From JAJRQY01 sp965224435 (GTDB lineage Bacteria > Actinomycetota > Acidimicrobiia > Acidimicrobiales > SZUA-35): a DNA stretch of 64,000 bases. Where the stretch lies: NCBI GenBank assembly GCA_965224435.1, contig OZ245048.1:2294001-2358000 (forward strand), read 5' to 3'. The notes under the pieces were generated by a model. That model did not search any database, was not told the origin of the DNA, and saw only the letters and a list, made by a program, of their open reading frames with translations. Below are positions 55,509-62,859 of this stretch, one piece after another (position 1 is the first letter of the stretch; each line of letters begins with the position of its first letter). A program made the translations under genes and the position numbers.

Positions 55509-57892
55509 CGCAGCTCGCCCTTGTGGAACTTGGCGACGGCGTCGATCATGGCTTGACGGGCCTTGGACACCTCGTCGTCTTCCAGTGTGTGGTCGGCTGC
55601 TTGCAGACGTATGGCGTAGGCCAGCGAACGCTTGCCCTCCCCTACCTGCTCGCCCCGGAACACATCAAACAACTTGACCGAGCGCACCAGCTGACCACCA
55701 GCCTTGACCAGGTTGCGCGACACATCCTTGGCCGAAACCTTGTCGTCAACAACAAAGGCCAAGTCCAGATCACTGGAGGGGAACAGTGACACCTTCTTGT
55801 ACTTGGGCGCGTTGCCCAAAGCCGAGAGGATTGGAGCTGTATTCAGCTGCAACCACGCAACCCGGCCTTCGATCTCGTAAGCCTCCAATACCCGCGGATC
55901 GATCTCACCGATCTCACCCAACACTCGACCACGGAACACCACTTCGGCGCTGCGAGTGGGATGCAAGCCAGCCCGCTCCGCATTGCGTAGTGAAACGTCA
56001 CGCATAGTGAGGGTTGCCGTCAACTGATCCAGCAACTGGCTGGCAGACACCGCATCGGCATCAGCTCGAATGGCCGCTACCCATTCCTGCTCATCGGGCA
56101 ACTCTTGGTCGGACCCCAGATAGATCCGCCCAAGCTCATACAGCTGCACACCAGCATTGCGATGGGACTGGTTGTAGGAAACCGCCTTCAACAATCCGGG
56201 CAACAGGGACGTCCGCAGTACCGACTCTTCGGCCACGAGTGGGTTGGAAAGGGTGATGCCTTCATCAGGCAAGCCGGCACGAACCAGATCGTCCGGAGCC
56301 AGGAACGGCATCGGCATGGCCTCGGAATAGCCGGCGCCCAAGAACGCACGACGAATACGACGGCGTCCAAGTTGATTGGGCGTCAGCTCACCATTCTGAG
56401 CGGGACGAGGAACCCGCTTGCCCGACTTCTCATAGCCATGATGTCGCCCGACCTCTTCAACAATGTCTTCTTCGATGGAAGAATCAGGGCGCCACGACGG
56501 CACATCAACGGAGAGCACACCATTCTCAAGCGGCGAGGACGTGTAGCCAATGGGATCCAGGTAGCCGACAACCTGATCGATAGTCAGATCAGTGCCAAGC
56601 AGATGATTGATCTTGCTCAGCCTGGTCCGCACCGGCGGGATGGCCACAAGATTGCCGTCAACAATGACGGTGCCTTCAGAAACCGTGGCGCCGCAGATCT
56701 CGATGGCCAGCTGGCAGAACCGCTCCAAGCCCCGCTCTACTCTTTCGGGGTCAACACCACGCTCATAGCGAGTGGAGGCCTCGGAACGAAGGTTGAGCCG
56801 ACGAACAGTCTTGGCAATCGTCATCCGGTCCCAGATGGCGGCTTCCAGCAACACACTGGTGGTGTCGGAACTGATTTCGGTGGAGGCTCCACCCATCACG
56901 CCAGCCAGGCCAATAGGTTCATCAGAGGCGTTGGCAATCACACCATCGGTCTCGGTGACCGTGCGTTCGACATCGTCAAGAGTAGTGATCTTCTCACCCT
57001 CGCGACCCATACGTACTGTCAGGGCACCATCGGATACCTTGGCCAGGTCATAGGTGTGGTTGGGCTGGCCCAATTCCAGCATCACATAGTTGGAGATGTC
57101 AACAATGGAGTTGATGGGCCGCATCCCGGCCGCGGTCAGCCGCTGGGCCATCCAGGCTGGTGAGTCGCCAATGGTGACATTGTCCAGAACCCGGAAGCCG
57201 AACCGCTTACACAAGTCCGGGGCATCAATAGTGACCGAGGCACGATCAGCAGCAGCGGTGCCACTGGTCAAGACCGAACGAGTGGGCACAGCGAAGGGCA
57301 CACCCTGCTTGGCCGCCAGGTCGCGGGCAACACCAATCATGCACAGCGCATCGGGCCGGTTGCCTTCAATATCCAGATCAAACACGATGTCGGTCGAGGC
57401 ACCAAGGGCTTCCACCAATGGAGTGCCAACAACAAGATCAGCAGGCAGAACCAGGATCCCGTCAGAATCAACCTCACCAGCAATTTCTAGCTCGGGCCCC
57501 GAGCAGATCATGCCGTTGGACCATTGGCCTCGCAGCTTGCGTCGAGCAATTTCCATGCCTCCGGGCATGGTGGTTCCCAAAGTGGCCAACGGCACCAGAT
57601 CACCAACCGACATATTGAAAGCACCACAACAGATCTGTAGTGAGTCATTGCCAGCTTCGCCGGCGGCATGCAGCTCGGCACTGCCGGTGTCGACCGATAC
57701 CAGTTGTATCCGATCAGCCTCGGGGTGTGGATCCAGAGCGAGGACCTTGGCCACGATGATGCCATCCCAGGAGGCACCAACGGTCTCGAAGGATTCAACC
57801 ACCATGCCCAACTCGGTCATGGTCTTGGCGATTGCCTCGGGCTCACCGGTGAAGGGAGCAAATTCCTGCATCCAGGAGAGAAGAACGTTCAT
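55505..57892 (-). CDS. pheT: phenylalanyl-tRNA synthetase beta subunit
   Basis: 795 residues, normal length for bacterial PheT. In order: an EMAP/tRNA-binding domain (about 40-150), the B3/B4 editing domain (VPFAVPTRSV... to about 400, with SDEPIGLAGVMGG), the B5 domain, the inactive catalytic-like core, and a C-terminal ferredoxin-fold anticodon-binding domain (FPSSDLDLAFVVDDKVSAKD). Forms an alpha2-beta2 enzyme with PheS. It follows pheS by 15 bases. Confidence 0.96.
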   Translation of the reverse strand: MNVLLSWMQEFAPFTGEPEAIAKTMTELGMVVESFETVGASWDGIIVAKVLALDPHPEADRIQLVSVDTGSAELHAAGEAGNDSLQICCGAFNMSVGDLVPLATLGTTMPGGMEIARRKLRGQWSNGMICSGPELEIAGEVDSDGILVLPADLVVGTPLVEALGASTDIVFDLDIEGNRPDALCMIGVARDLAAKQGVPFAVPTRSVLTSGTAAADRASVTIDAPDLCKRFGFRVLDNVTIGDSPAWMAQRLTAAGMRPINSIVDISNYVMLELGQPNHTYDLAKVSDGALTVRMGREGEKITTLDDVERTVTETDGVIANASDEPIGLAGVMGGASTEISSDTTSVLLEAAIWDRMTIAKTVRRLNLRSEASTRYERGVDPERVERGLERFCQLAIEICGATVSEGTVIVDGNLVAIPPVRTRLSKINHLLGTDLTIDQVVGYLDPIGYTSSPLENGVLSVDVPSWRPDSSIEEDIVEEVGRHHGYEKSGKRVPRPAQNGELTPNQLGRRRIRRAFLGAGYSEAMPMPFLAPDDLVRAGLPDEGITLSNPLVAEESVLRTSLLPGLLKAVSYNQSHRNAGVQLYELGRIYLGSDQELPDEQEWVAAIRADADAVSASQLLDQLTATLTMRDVSLRNAERAGLHPTRSAEVVFRGRVLGEIGEIDPRVLEAYEIEGRVAWLQLNTAPILSALGNAPKYKKVSLFPSSDLDLAFVVDDKVSAKDVSRNLVKAGGQLVRSVKLFDVFRGEQVGEGKRSLAYAIRLQAADHTLEDDEVSKARQAMIDAVAKFHKGELR

Positions 57893-57907
57893 CAGTATTT
57901 CCTTCGA

Positions 57908-58909
57908 TCAGAACTGGGAGAGGAAGCGGACGTCATTGGTGAACAGCTCTCGCAAGTCATCAACCCCAAACTTCATGAGGGCCAGACGATCAATGCCGAA
58001 TCCGAAAGCGAAACCTGAGTACTCATCGGGATCGATTCCGCCGGCTCGCAAGACATTGGGATGGACCATGCCGCAGCCACCGAGCTCTAACCAGGATCCA
58101 TCAGGCCGCTGGATGTCGAACTCGGCCGAAGGCTCGGTGAAAGGAAAGTGATTGGGCCTCAAGCGAGACGAGAACCCCGGACCGAAGTAGGCCTCGGTGA
58201 ACGCTTCAATCGTTCCGGCCAGGTCGGCCAGCGAGATGTTCCGGTCAATGACCAGGCCTTCCAGCTGATGGAAGACCGGCATGTGGGTAGCGTCGGCAGT
58301 ATCGCGACGGAAGACTCGACCGGGGGCAACGATATAGATCGGTGGTTCTTGCTCCAGCATGGTGCGGATCTGAACCGGTGAGGTGTGGGTTCGCAAGAGC
58401 GTCTTGCCGGGTTCGCCATGGTCCACATAGAGGGTGTCGAAACCATCACGGGCTGGATGGCTGGGCGGGATATTGAGGGCATCGAAGTTGTGCCAGTCGG
58501 TTTCGACTTCGGGCCCTTCAGCAATGCGGAAGCCCATGCCGACAAAGACGTCTTCCAACTCTTCCCACGCCTGGGTCACAATGTGTGCGTGGCCAATAGC
58601 GGCATCGCTGCTGGGGATCTCGGTCAGATCCAAGCGTTCGGCCCCGAACTGCACGATCAGGGCCGCATCCTTAAGCACACCGTGTCGAGCAGCAACAGCC
58701 GCTTCAACCTCACCGCGGATCTCATTGATAGCCCGCCCGGCATCCTTGCGATCTTCCGGGGCAAGGGCGCCGATGCCCTTCTTGGCTCCGCTCAAGAAGC
58801 CGGTCTTGCCGAATGCCTCGCGCTCGACCTCGGCCAGGGCGTCAAGGTCAGCGACATCGCCCAAGGCGGCAATAACAGCCTTGGCGTCGGTTCGGAGTTG
58901 GTCGATCAT
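57908..58909 (-). CDS. pheS: phenylalanyl-tRNA synthetase alpha subunit
   Basis: 333 residues, class II catalytic subunit. N-terminal coiled coil (LAEVEREAFGKTGFLSG...), motif 2 RVFRRDTADATHMPVFHQLEG-like region, and motif 3 FGIDRLALMKFGVDDLR. ATG 58909 gives the family N-terminus MIDQLRTDAKAV; the longer frame overlaps the upstream methyltransferase gene. Part of the infC...pheT cluster. Confidence 0.96.
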   Translation of the reverse strand: MIDQLRTDAKAVIAALGDVADLDALAEVEREAFGKTGFLSGAKKGIGALAPEDRKDAGRAINEIRGEVEAAVAARHGVLKDAALIVQFGAERLDLTEIPSSDAAIGHAHIVTQAWEELEDVFVGMGFRIAEGPEVETDWHNFDALNIPPSHPARDGFDTLYVDHGEPGKTLLRTHTSPVQIRTMLEQEPPIYIVAPGRVFRRDTADATHMPVFHQLEGLVIDRNISLADLAGTIEAFTEAYFGPGFSSRLRPNHFPFTEPSAEFDIQRPDGSWLELGGCGMVHPNVLRAGGIDPDEYSGFAFGFGIDRLALMKFGVDDLRELFTNDVRFLSQF

Positions 58910-58934
58910 GAGAGTGAGCCTGTTGGGTTGGGAG

Positions 58935-59759
58935 TCATTTGTCGAGCGAGTTTCTGCGCTGTTGCCAGCTGGCAAAGCACAAGACCGCACCAGCAGCGGC
59001 GACATTGAGTGATTCGGTTGGGCCAGCTAAAGGAATAGTGGTCAAGGTACCGGCAGCGCTCGCGAGCTCGGGTGATAGGCCATGCGCTTCGTTGCCGAGC
59101 ACGATGGCCGCCGTCCGAAGGTCCAGCTGGTCATAGTCCGACACACCACCGGACAACCCGTCAGGTCCTGCTTCAGCAACAACGGTTGCCACCACAGTCC
59201 GACCTTGGGCCCGCAGCTGCTCGAAGGCGGCGACCGGATCGGCAATGGTGACAACGGGGAGACGAAAGAATGCCCCGGCGGCAGCTCGAACGACCTTTGG
59301 ATTCGTTGGGTCGACGGACTCCCCAGCGAGAACTACACCAGCGCAGCCTGAGGCTTCAGCCGTGCGAATCAGGGTGCCGACATTGCCAGGATCCCGAACC
59401 TCAACCAGCACCAATACCGGCTTGTCCAGATCCAGATCATCGAGGCCTGCGGTTGACAGACCAACAACGGCTACTACGGGTTGCGGTGAGACGGTGTCCA
59501 GTACTGCTTCAAGCGTGCCCGGAAAAACCGGTCTCAGGATCACCGTCCCCATCGTCGCGAACGTGGCGATGTCGTTCTCCAGGTTTCCCTCAAAGAAGAT
59601 TTCTTCGACTTCGAGACCTGAAGCCAAGGCCTCTCGCACCAGCACCGCTCCTTCAACCACGAAAGCCCGCTCTTGTGAGCGGGCTTTACGCTGACGAACT
59701 AGTCGTCGCAACCGCTTCAATCGATGGTTCTTTGAACCAATTGGCTCAGAGTCGATCAT
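58935..59759 (-). CDS. SpoU/TrmH-family RNA 2'-O-ribose methyltransferase
   Basis: 274 residues. N-terminal substrate-binding domain (HRLKRLRRLVRQRKARSQER) followed by the SPOUT knot with the three family motifs: LVEVRDPGNVGTLIRTAEASG, IVLGNEAHGLSPEL and IPLAGPTESLNVAAAGAVLC. Related actinobacterial genes at this locus are called tsnR. The target is an rRNA or tRNA ribose. A perfect 11-bp hairpin lies in the early coding region. Confidence 0.92.
   Translation of the reverse strand: MIDSEPIGSKNHRLKRLRRLVRQRKARSQERAFVVEGAVLVREALASGLEVEEIFFEGNLENDIATFATMGTVILRPVFPGTLEAVLDTVSPQPVVAVVGLSTAGLDDLDLDKPVLVLVEVRDPGNVGTLIRTAEASGCAGVVLAGESVDPTNPKVVRAAAGAFFRLPVVTIADPVAAFEQLRAQGRTVVATVVAEAGPDGLSGGVSDYDQLDLRTAAIVLGNEAHGLSPELASAAGTLTTIPLAGPTESLNVAAAGAVLCFASWQQRRNSLDK
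59662..59687. other. perfect 11-bp hairpin inside the methyltransferase gene
   Basis: AAAGCCCGCTC, loop TTGT, GAGCGGGCTTT (plus-strand view), about 70 bases into the coding sequence. It is GC-rich with A/T ends like a terminator, but on the minus strand it is followed by CGTGG, not by a T run. Confidence 0.6.
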
Positions 59760-59799
59760 GAAACGGCGTGCTAAGTATCGGGGTTACAAACAGCCAGGA

Positions 59800-60168
59800 C
59801 TAGGCAGCGTCAGCAGCAGAAGCAGCGTCAGCAGCCTTGACCAAAGCAGCGAAAGCATCGGCGTCGGTGACGGCCAGATCGGCCAGAACCTTGCGATCAA
59901 CTTCGATTTCAGCCAGCTTGAGTCCATTGATGAACCGGCTGTAGGTGGTGCCATTAATGCGGCAAGCGGCGTTGATCCGCTGGATCCACAAACGACGGAA
60001 CTCGCCCTTGCGGGCACGACGATCGCGGTAGGCGTAGTTGCCGGAGTGCATGACCTGCTCATTGGCGGCCCGTACACTTCGGCTCTTATTTCCGTAGTAG
60101 CCCTTGGCCCGCTCAAGTGTTGTGCGGCGGCGCTTCTTGGAGTGGACAGCGCGCTTTGCTCTTGCCAT
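59800..60168 (-). CDS. rplT: 50S ribosomal protein L20
   Basis: 122 residues, very basic, with ARAKRAVHSKKRRRTTLERAKG at the N-terminus and RRLWIQRINAACR in the middle, as in L20. It helps start 50S assembly. It has an alanine-rich tail (AADAASAADAA). Preceded by rpmI and infC. Confidence 0.97.
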   Translation of the reverse strand: MARAKRAVHSKKRRRTTLERAKGYYGNKSRSVRAANEQVMHSGNYAYRDRRARKGEFRRLWIQRINAACRINGTTYSRFINGLKLAEIEVDRKVLADLAVTDADAFAALVKAADAASAADAA

Positions 60169-60245
60169 CGGGTTCTCACTTTCCTTCGATTACTAGTTCG
60201 TTCAAGTTCGGTTAACGGTGGGTGCAGAGGCACCCGGGGCATCAA

Positions 60246-60440
60246 TCAGCTGGAAAGCAGCTTCTTGATACGTGGGGAGTCAGCGGAAGTTACTTCATGC
60301 TCACCACGAAGACGACGCTTGCGCTTGGAAGCCATCTTCGAGTTGAAGTGGTTCAGGTTGCGCTGGCGACGACGGAGCTTGCCCGTTCCAGTGACCTTGA
60401 AGCGCTTCTTGGCGCCCTTGTGTGTTTTCATTTTTGGCAT
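60246..60440 (-). CDS. rpmI: 50S ribosomal protein L35
   Basis: 64 residues, MPKMKTHKGAKKRFKVTGTG and the C-terminal HFNSKMASKRKRRLRG are diagnostic. ATG 60440 is the family start; the longer frame is spurious. A GGAG-type Shine-Dalgarno (GGAGAC) lies just before it. Confidence 0.97.
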   Translation of the reverse strand: MPKMKTHKGAKKRFKVTGTGKLRRRQRNLNHFNSKMASKRKRRLRGEHEVTSADSPRIKKLLSS

Positions 60441-60518
60441 GGGGGTCTCCTGCCTCCTACATCTTCGCTCCCGGATGCGGGGCGAAGCGGCGAGTAACAA
60501 TTGGTTATAACGGGTCAG

Positions 60519-61160
60519 CTAGTCAGCTTCGGATTCGGTTTCCACAGTCTCGGTTGCGGCTTCTGCAACTTCGGCCTGGGCCGCAAGTGCTTTCGCTTCT
60601 TCCTTGGCTGCTTCTGCTTCTTCTCTGGCTTTCTTGGCTTGCTTCTTTGAGTCAGGCCCAAGCACCATGGTCATATTGCGACCATCGAGCCGTGGGTACG
60701 CCTCAATCTTTGCGATGTCGTCAGTGCGTTCGGCGATGTCGTCAAGGATCTTGCGGCCCAAATCTGGGTGCGTAACCTCTCGGCCTCGGAACATGATGGT
60801 GATCTTTACCTTGTGACCGTCAGCGAGGAATCGCTCCACTTTTCGGGTCTTAGTATTGAAATCACCAACACCGATCTTTGGTCGGTACTTCATCTCCTTC
60901 ACAGTGGCGTGGCTGGTCTTTTTGCGAGATTCCTTCGCCCGCTGTGCAGCCTCGTACTTGTACTTCCCGTAGTCCATAATCCGGACAACAGGAGGATTGG
61001 CCTTGTCAGCAACTTCGACAAGGTCAAGATCGAGCTCCCCGGCTAATGACAGGGCTTCGGGCATTGGCTTGATTCCAAGCTGCTCTCCGTCAACGGAGAT
61101 CAGTCGGACTTCGCGAGCACGAATCTTTTCGTTGATTCGTGGCTCAGTTGGTGCAGCTAT
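60519..61160 (-). CDS. infC: translation initiation factor IF-3, probable AUA start
   Basis: 213 residues. N-domain RINEKIRAREVRLISVDGEQ and LDLVEVADKANPPVVRIMDYG, linker rich in Lys, then C-domain KEMKYRPKIGVGDFNTK and VKITIMFRGREVTHPDLG. The conserved N-terminus lies upstream of the first ATG (61064), and an in-frame TGA stands at 61167-61169 with no ATG, GTG or TTG between. The ATA at 61160 has AGGAG 9 bases upstream, so it is the likely initiator. AUU-type starts on infC are known to give autoregulation in E. coli. The C-terminus has an Ala/Glu-rich tail of about 30 residues. Confidence 0.93.
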   Translation of the reverse strand: MAAPTEPRINEKIRAREVRLISVDGEQLGIKPMPEALSLAGELDLDLVEVADKANPPVVRIMDYGKYKYEAAQRAKESRKKTSHATVKEMKYRPKIGVGDFNTKTRKVERFLADGHKVKITIMFRGREVTHPDLGRKILDDIAERTDDIAKIEAYPRLDGRNMTMVLGPDSKKQAKKAREEAEAAKEEAKALAAQAEVAEAATETVETESEAD

Positions 61161-61423
61161 TGCCGATCACTCCTCATACAGGCGCTATTCCCTTCGGGCG
61201 GATGTTGGTCCGGCGCATCGTTTGCGGTTGTTCTTCGTAACTGTCATCAAGGAAGAGAAACCACGATCCACCGTCATCTCACGCCCGGCTTCCGCACTAA
61301 ACAGTACGAACTCCAGCACCTCAGGTGACTGTATTGACCATGACACACTCCGGTATTCTGGGTGGCCAGGTGGGGCGTGAGCCCTCTTTCTCTCAGACAG
61401 CCCGAAAGCATAGCGGCTCGCGC

Positions 61424-61429
61424 TAGCTT
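61424..61429 (+). promoter_or_regulatory. -10 box for the DUF1844-like gene (leaderless)
   Basis: TAGCTT, 7 bases before ATG 61437. The rest of the 61181-61423 intergenic region shows no gene; it should hold the infC promoter and leader. Confidence 0.4.
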
Positions 61430-61436
61430 CCCATAC

Positions 61437-61955
61437 ATGACTCTTTGGACGCCTGACGGCGAGCACCCTGTAAACAAGCCAGAAGCCGAATCCCCCACTC
61501 CGCAAGAGACGTCGGCAGACACCCCGCCAACTGGCCAAGGGGAGCCCGACATGACACCAGAGCAAGAGCAGCAAGCGCGCGAAATGGCCGCAGGGTTGTC
61601 AGAAGCCCGTCAGCAACTCTTGGAAGCCAATGTCTCTGATGTGGTGGCCAATCATGCGTTCGGCATCTATGAGCTGGCCGCAATCCACCTCACCGCCGAA
61701 GAACCGGACATGGTTGCCTCGCGGCTGGCGATCGATGGGCTTGGCAGCCTGGTGGAAGGTCTCGCGGGTCGCTTGGGCGAGGCCGAGCCAACCCTGACCG
61801 AGGCTCTCCAACAGATCCGCATGATGTTCGTGCAGCGCACCACCCAGCTCAAGAAGGCGGCCGAAGCTAAGGCATCCCCTGATGGCTCGACGGATGAGAC
61901 CGCCTCGGGGGCCGCGACCGCGGCGGAAGACGAAGCATCCAGCGAGGGCAACTAG
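61437..61955 (+). CDS. DUF1844-like protein
   Basis: 172 residues. The first 45 residues are Pro/Glu/Thr-rich and disordered. The core DVVANHAFGIYELAAIHL..., ASRLAIDGLGSLVEGLAGRL and LTEALQQIRMMFVQRT follows the helical pattern of DUF1844, whose genes commonly stand next to infC in Actinobacteria. The tail is Ala/Ser/Glu-rich. Function unknown. Confidence 0.65.
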   Translation: MTLWTPDGEHPVNKPEAESPTPQETSADTPPTGQGEPDMTPEQEQQAREMAAGLSEARQQLLEANVSDVVANHAFGIYELAAIHLTAEEPDMVASRLAIDGLGSLVEGLAGRLGEAEPTLTEALQQIRMMFVQRTTQLKKAAEAKASPDGSTDETASGAATAAEDEASSEGN

Positions 61956-62032
61956 GAGGGCGCTGGTCGTGAGATTGCTCCTTCGATTGGTCCAGGTCTG
62001 CGCTTTCCTATTGGATACCCGCCCGTTCAGAA

Positions 62033-62263
62033 CTAGCCGACGGCTCGCAGGTTCGCTGCTTCCCAGCGACCGGGTCCGGCAGGGGCCACGTCAAAGATCA
62101 CTGAGGTTCCAGCCGCAGTCTCACGGCTCCCATCTGCAATCTGGGTGCAGTGAAAGACGTACTCGGCAATACCCGCAGACCCGACTGAGCCCTCCTGGCG
62201 CACGACTCCCATACCGACGGGCGAGTCAAATGACAGCACGACCCCTAGGCAGCCTGTCCTCAT
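62033..62263 (-). CDS. cold-shock-domain-like protein
   Basis: 76 residues. LGVVLSFDSPVGMGVVRQEG..., YVFHCTQIADGSRETAAGTS and VIFDVAPAGPGRWEAANLRA follow the order of cold-shock strands, but RNP1 (usually KGFGFI) is degenerate (VGMGVV) and RNP2 is replaced by YVFHC. A diverged actinobacterial CSD group with an FHCT motif seems likely. RNA or DNA binding is uncertain. It follows the moaB-like gene by 13 bases. Confidence 0.65.
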   Translation of the reverse strand: MRTGCLGVVLSFDSPVGMGVVRQEGSVGSAGIAEYVFHCTQIADGSRETAAGTSVIFDVAPAGPGRWEAANLRAVG

Positions 62264-62276
62264 TGACGATTGCCCA

Positions 62277-62828
62277 TTAGTGAGGCCGCCCGCCCGCCAT
62301 CAAGTCAATGGCATGGGGAATCACGTCCAAGACTGCTTCCAGCGTCTCCACTGTCCCTTTGGGTGAGCCCGGTGTGTTCAGAATCAGCGCTGCACCCCTG
62401 GTCCCGGCCAATGCCCGGCTGAGGCGACCAAGCCCCTTGGAGTTGCACAAACGCATTGCCTCGGCCAATCCTGGAGCATCTCTCTCAAGCGCAAGCTTGG
62501 TGCCTTCTGGAGTCAGGTCACGCGGCCCGAACCCAGTCCCACCGGTGGTCACAATCAGGCCGTTGAATCCCTCGGCACACGAAACCAGTTCATTCTGAAC
62601 GGACTCGATGCCATCAATGATCTGGATCCGCTCAACTACCGTCCAACCCGCGCTCTCCAGCCGATCGCTCAGCGCCCGGCCCGACTTGTCTTCTCGCGTG
62701 CCCGCAATCACACCATCGGACACGGTGATGACCTTGGCCAGCAACGGCTTCTTGTCGGTCGACACATGACTGGATTGGGAATGATCCGAGTGGCTGGACG
62801 TCGAGGTCTTGTTGTCAGCGTGAGTCAC
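62277..62828 (-). CDS. molybdenum cofactor biosynthesis protein, MogA/MoaB family
   Basis: 183 residues. Core AKVITVSDGVIAGTREDKSG, then LIVTTGGTGFGPRDLTPEGT and the closing ALILNTPGSPKGTVETLEAV, the molybdopterin-binding fold of MogA/MoaB. These proteins adenylylate molybdopterin or stand in for it. The N-terminal 28 residues are Ser/His-rich and unlike the family; an internal start is possible but none is obvious. GTG 62828 has CAGACT 6 bases upstream. Confidence 0.87.
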   Translation of the reverse strand: MTHADNKTSTSSHSDHSQSSHVSTDKKPLLAKVITVSDGVIAGTREDKSGRALSDRLESAGWTVVERIQIIDGIESVQNELVSCAEGFNGLIVTTGGTGFGPRDLTPEGTKLALERDAPGLAEAMRLCNSKGLGRLSRALAGTRGAALILNTPGSPKGTVETLEAVLDVIPHAIDLMAGGRPH

Positions 62829-62845
62829 CTGACCAGTCTGCCCCC

Positions 62846-62851
62846 TAACGT
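62846..62851 (+). promoter_or_regulatory. -10 box for the cystathionine gamma-synthase-type gene
   Basis: TAACGT, 8 bases before ATG 62860; no Shine-Dalgarno. Confidence 0.4.
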
Positions 62852-62859
62852 GTCTTCTT

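Noticed and set aside
60519..61064. infC starting at ATG 61064
   Set aside because: It would remove the conserved N-domain start RINEKIRAREVRLI, which is open and intact upstream.
58910..61160. T-box or Phe attenuator before pheST
   Set aside because: No T-box core, no Phe-rich leader peptide; the genes follow rplT and the methyltransferase closely.
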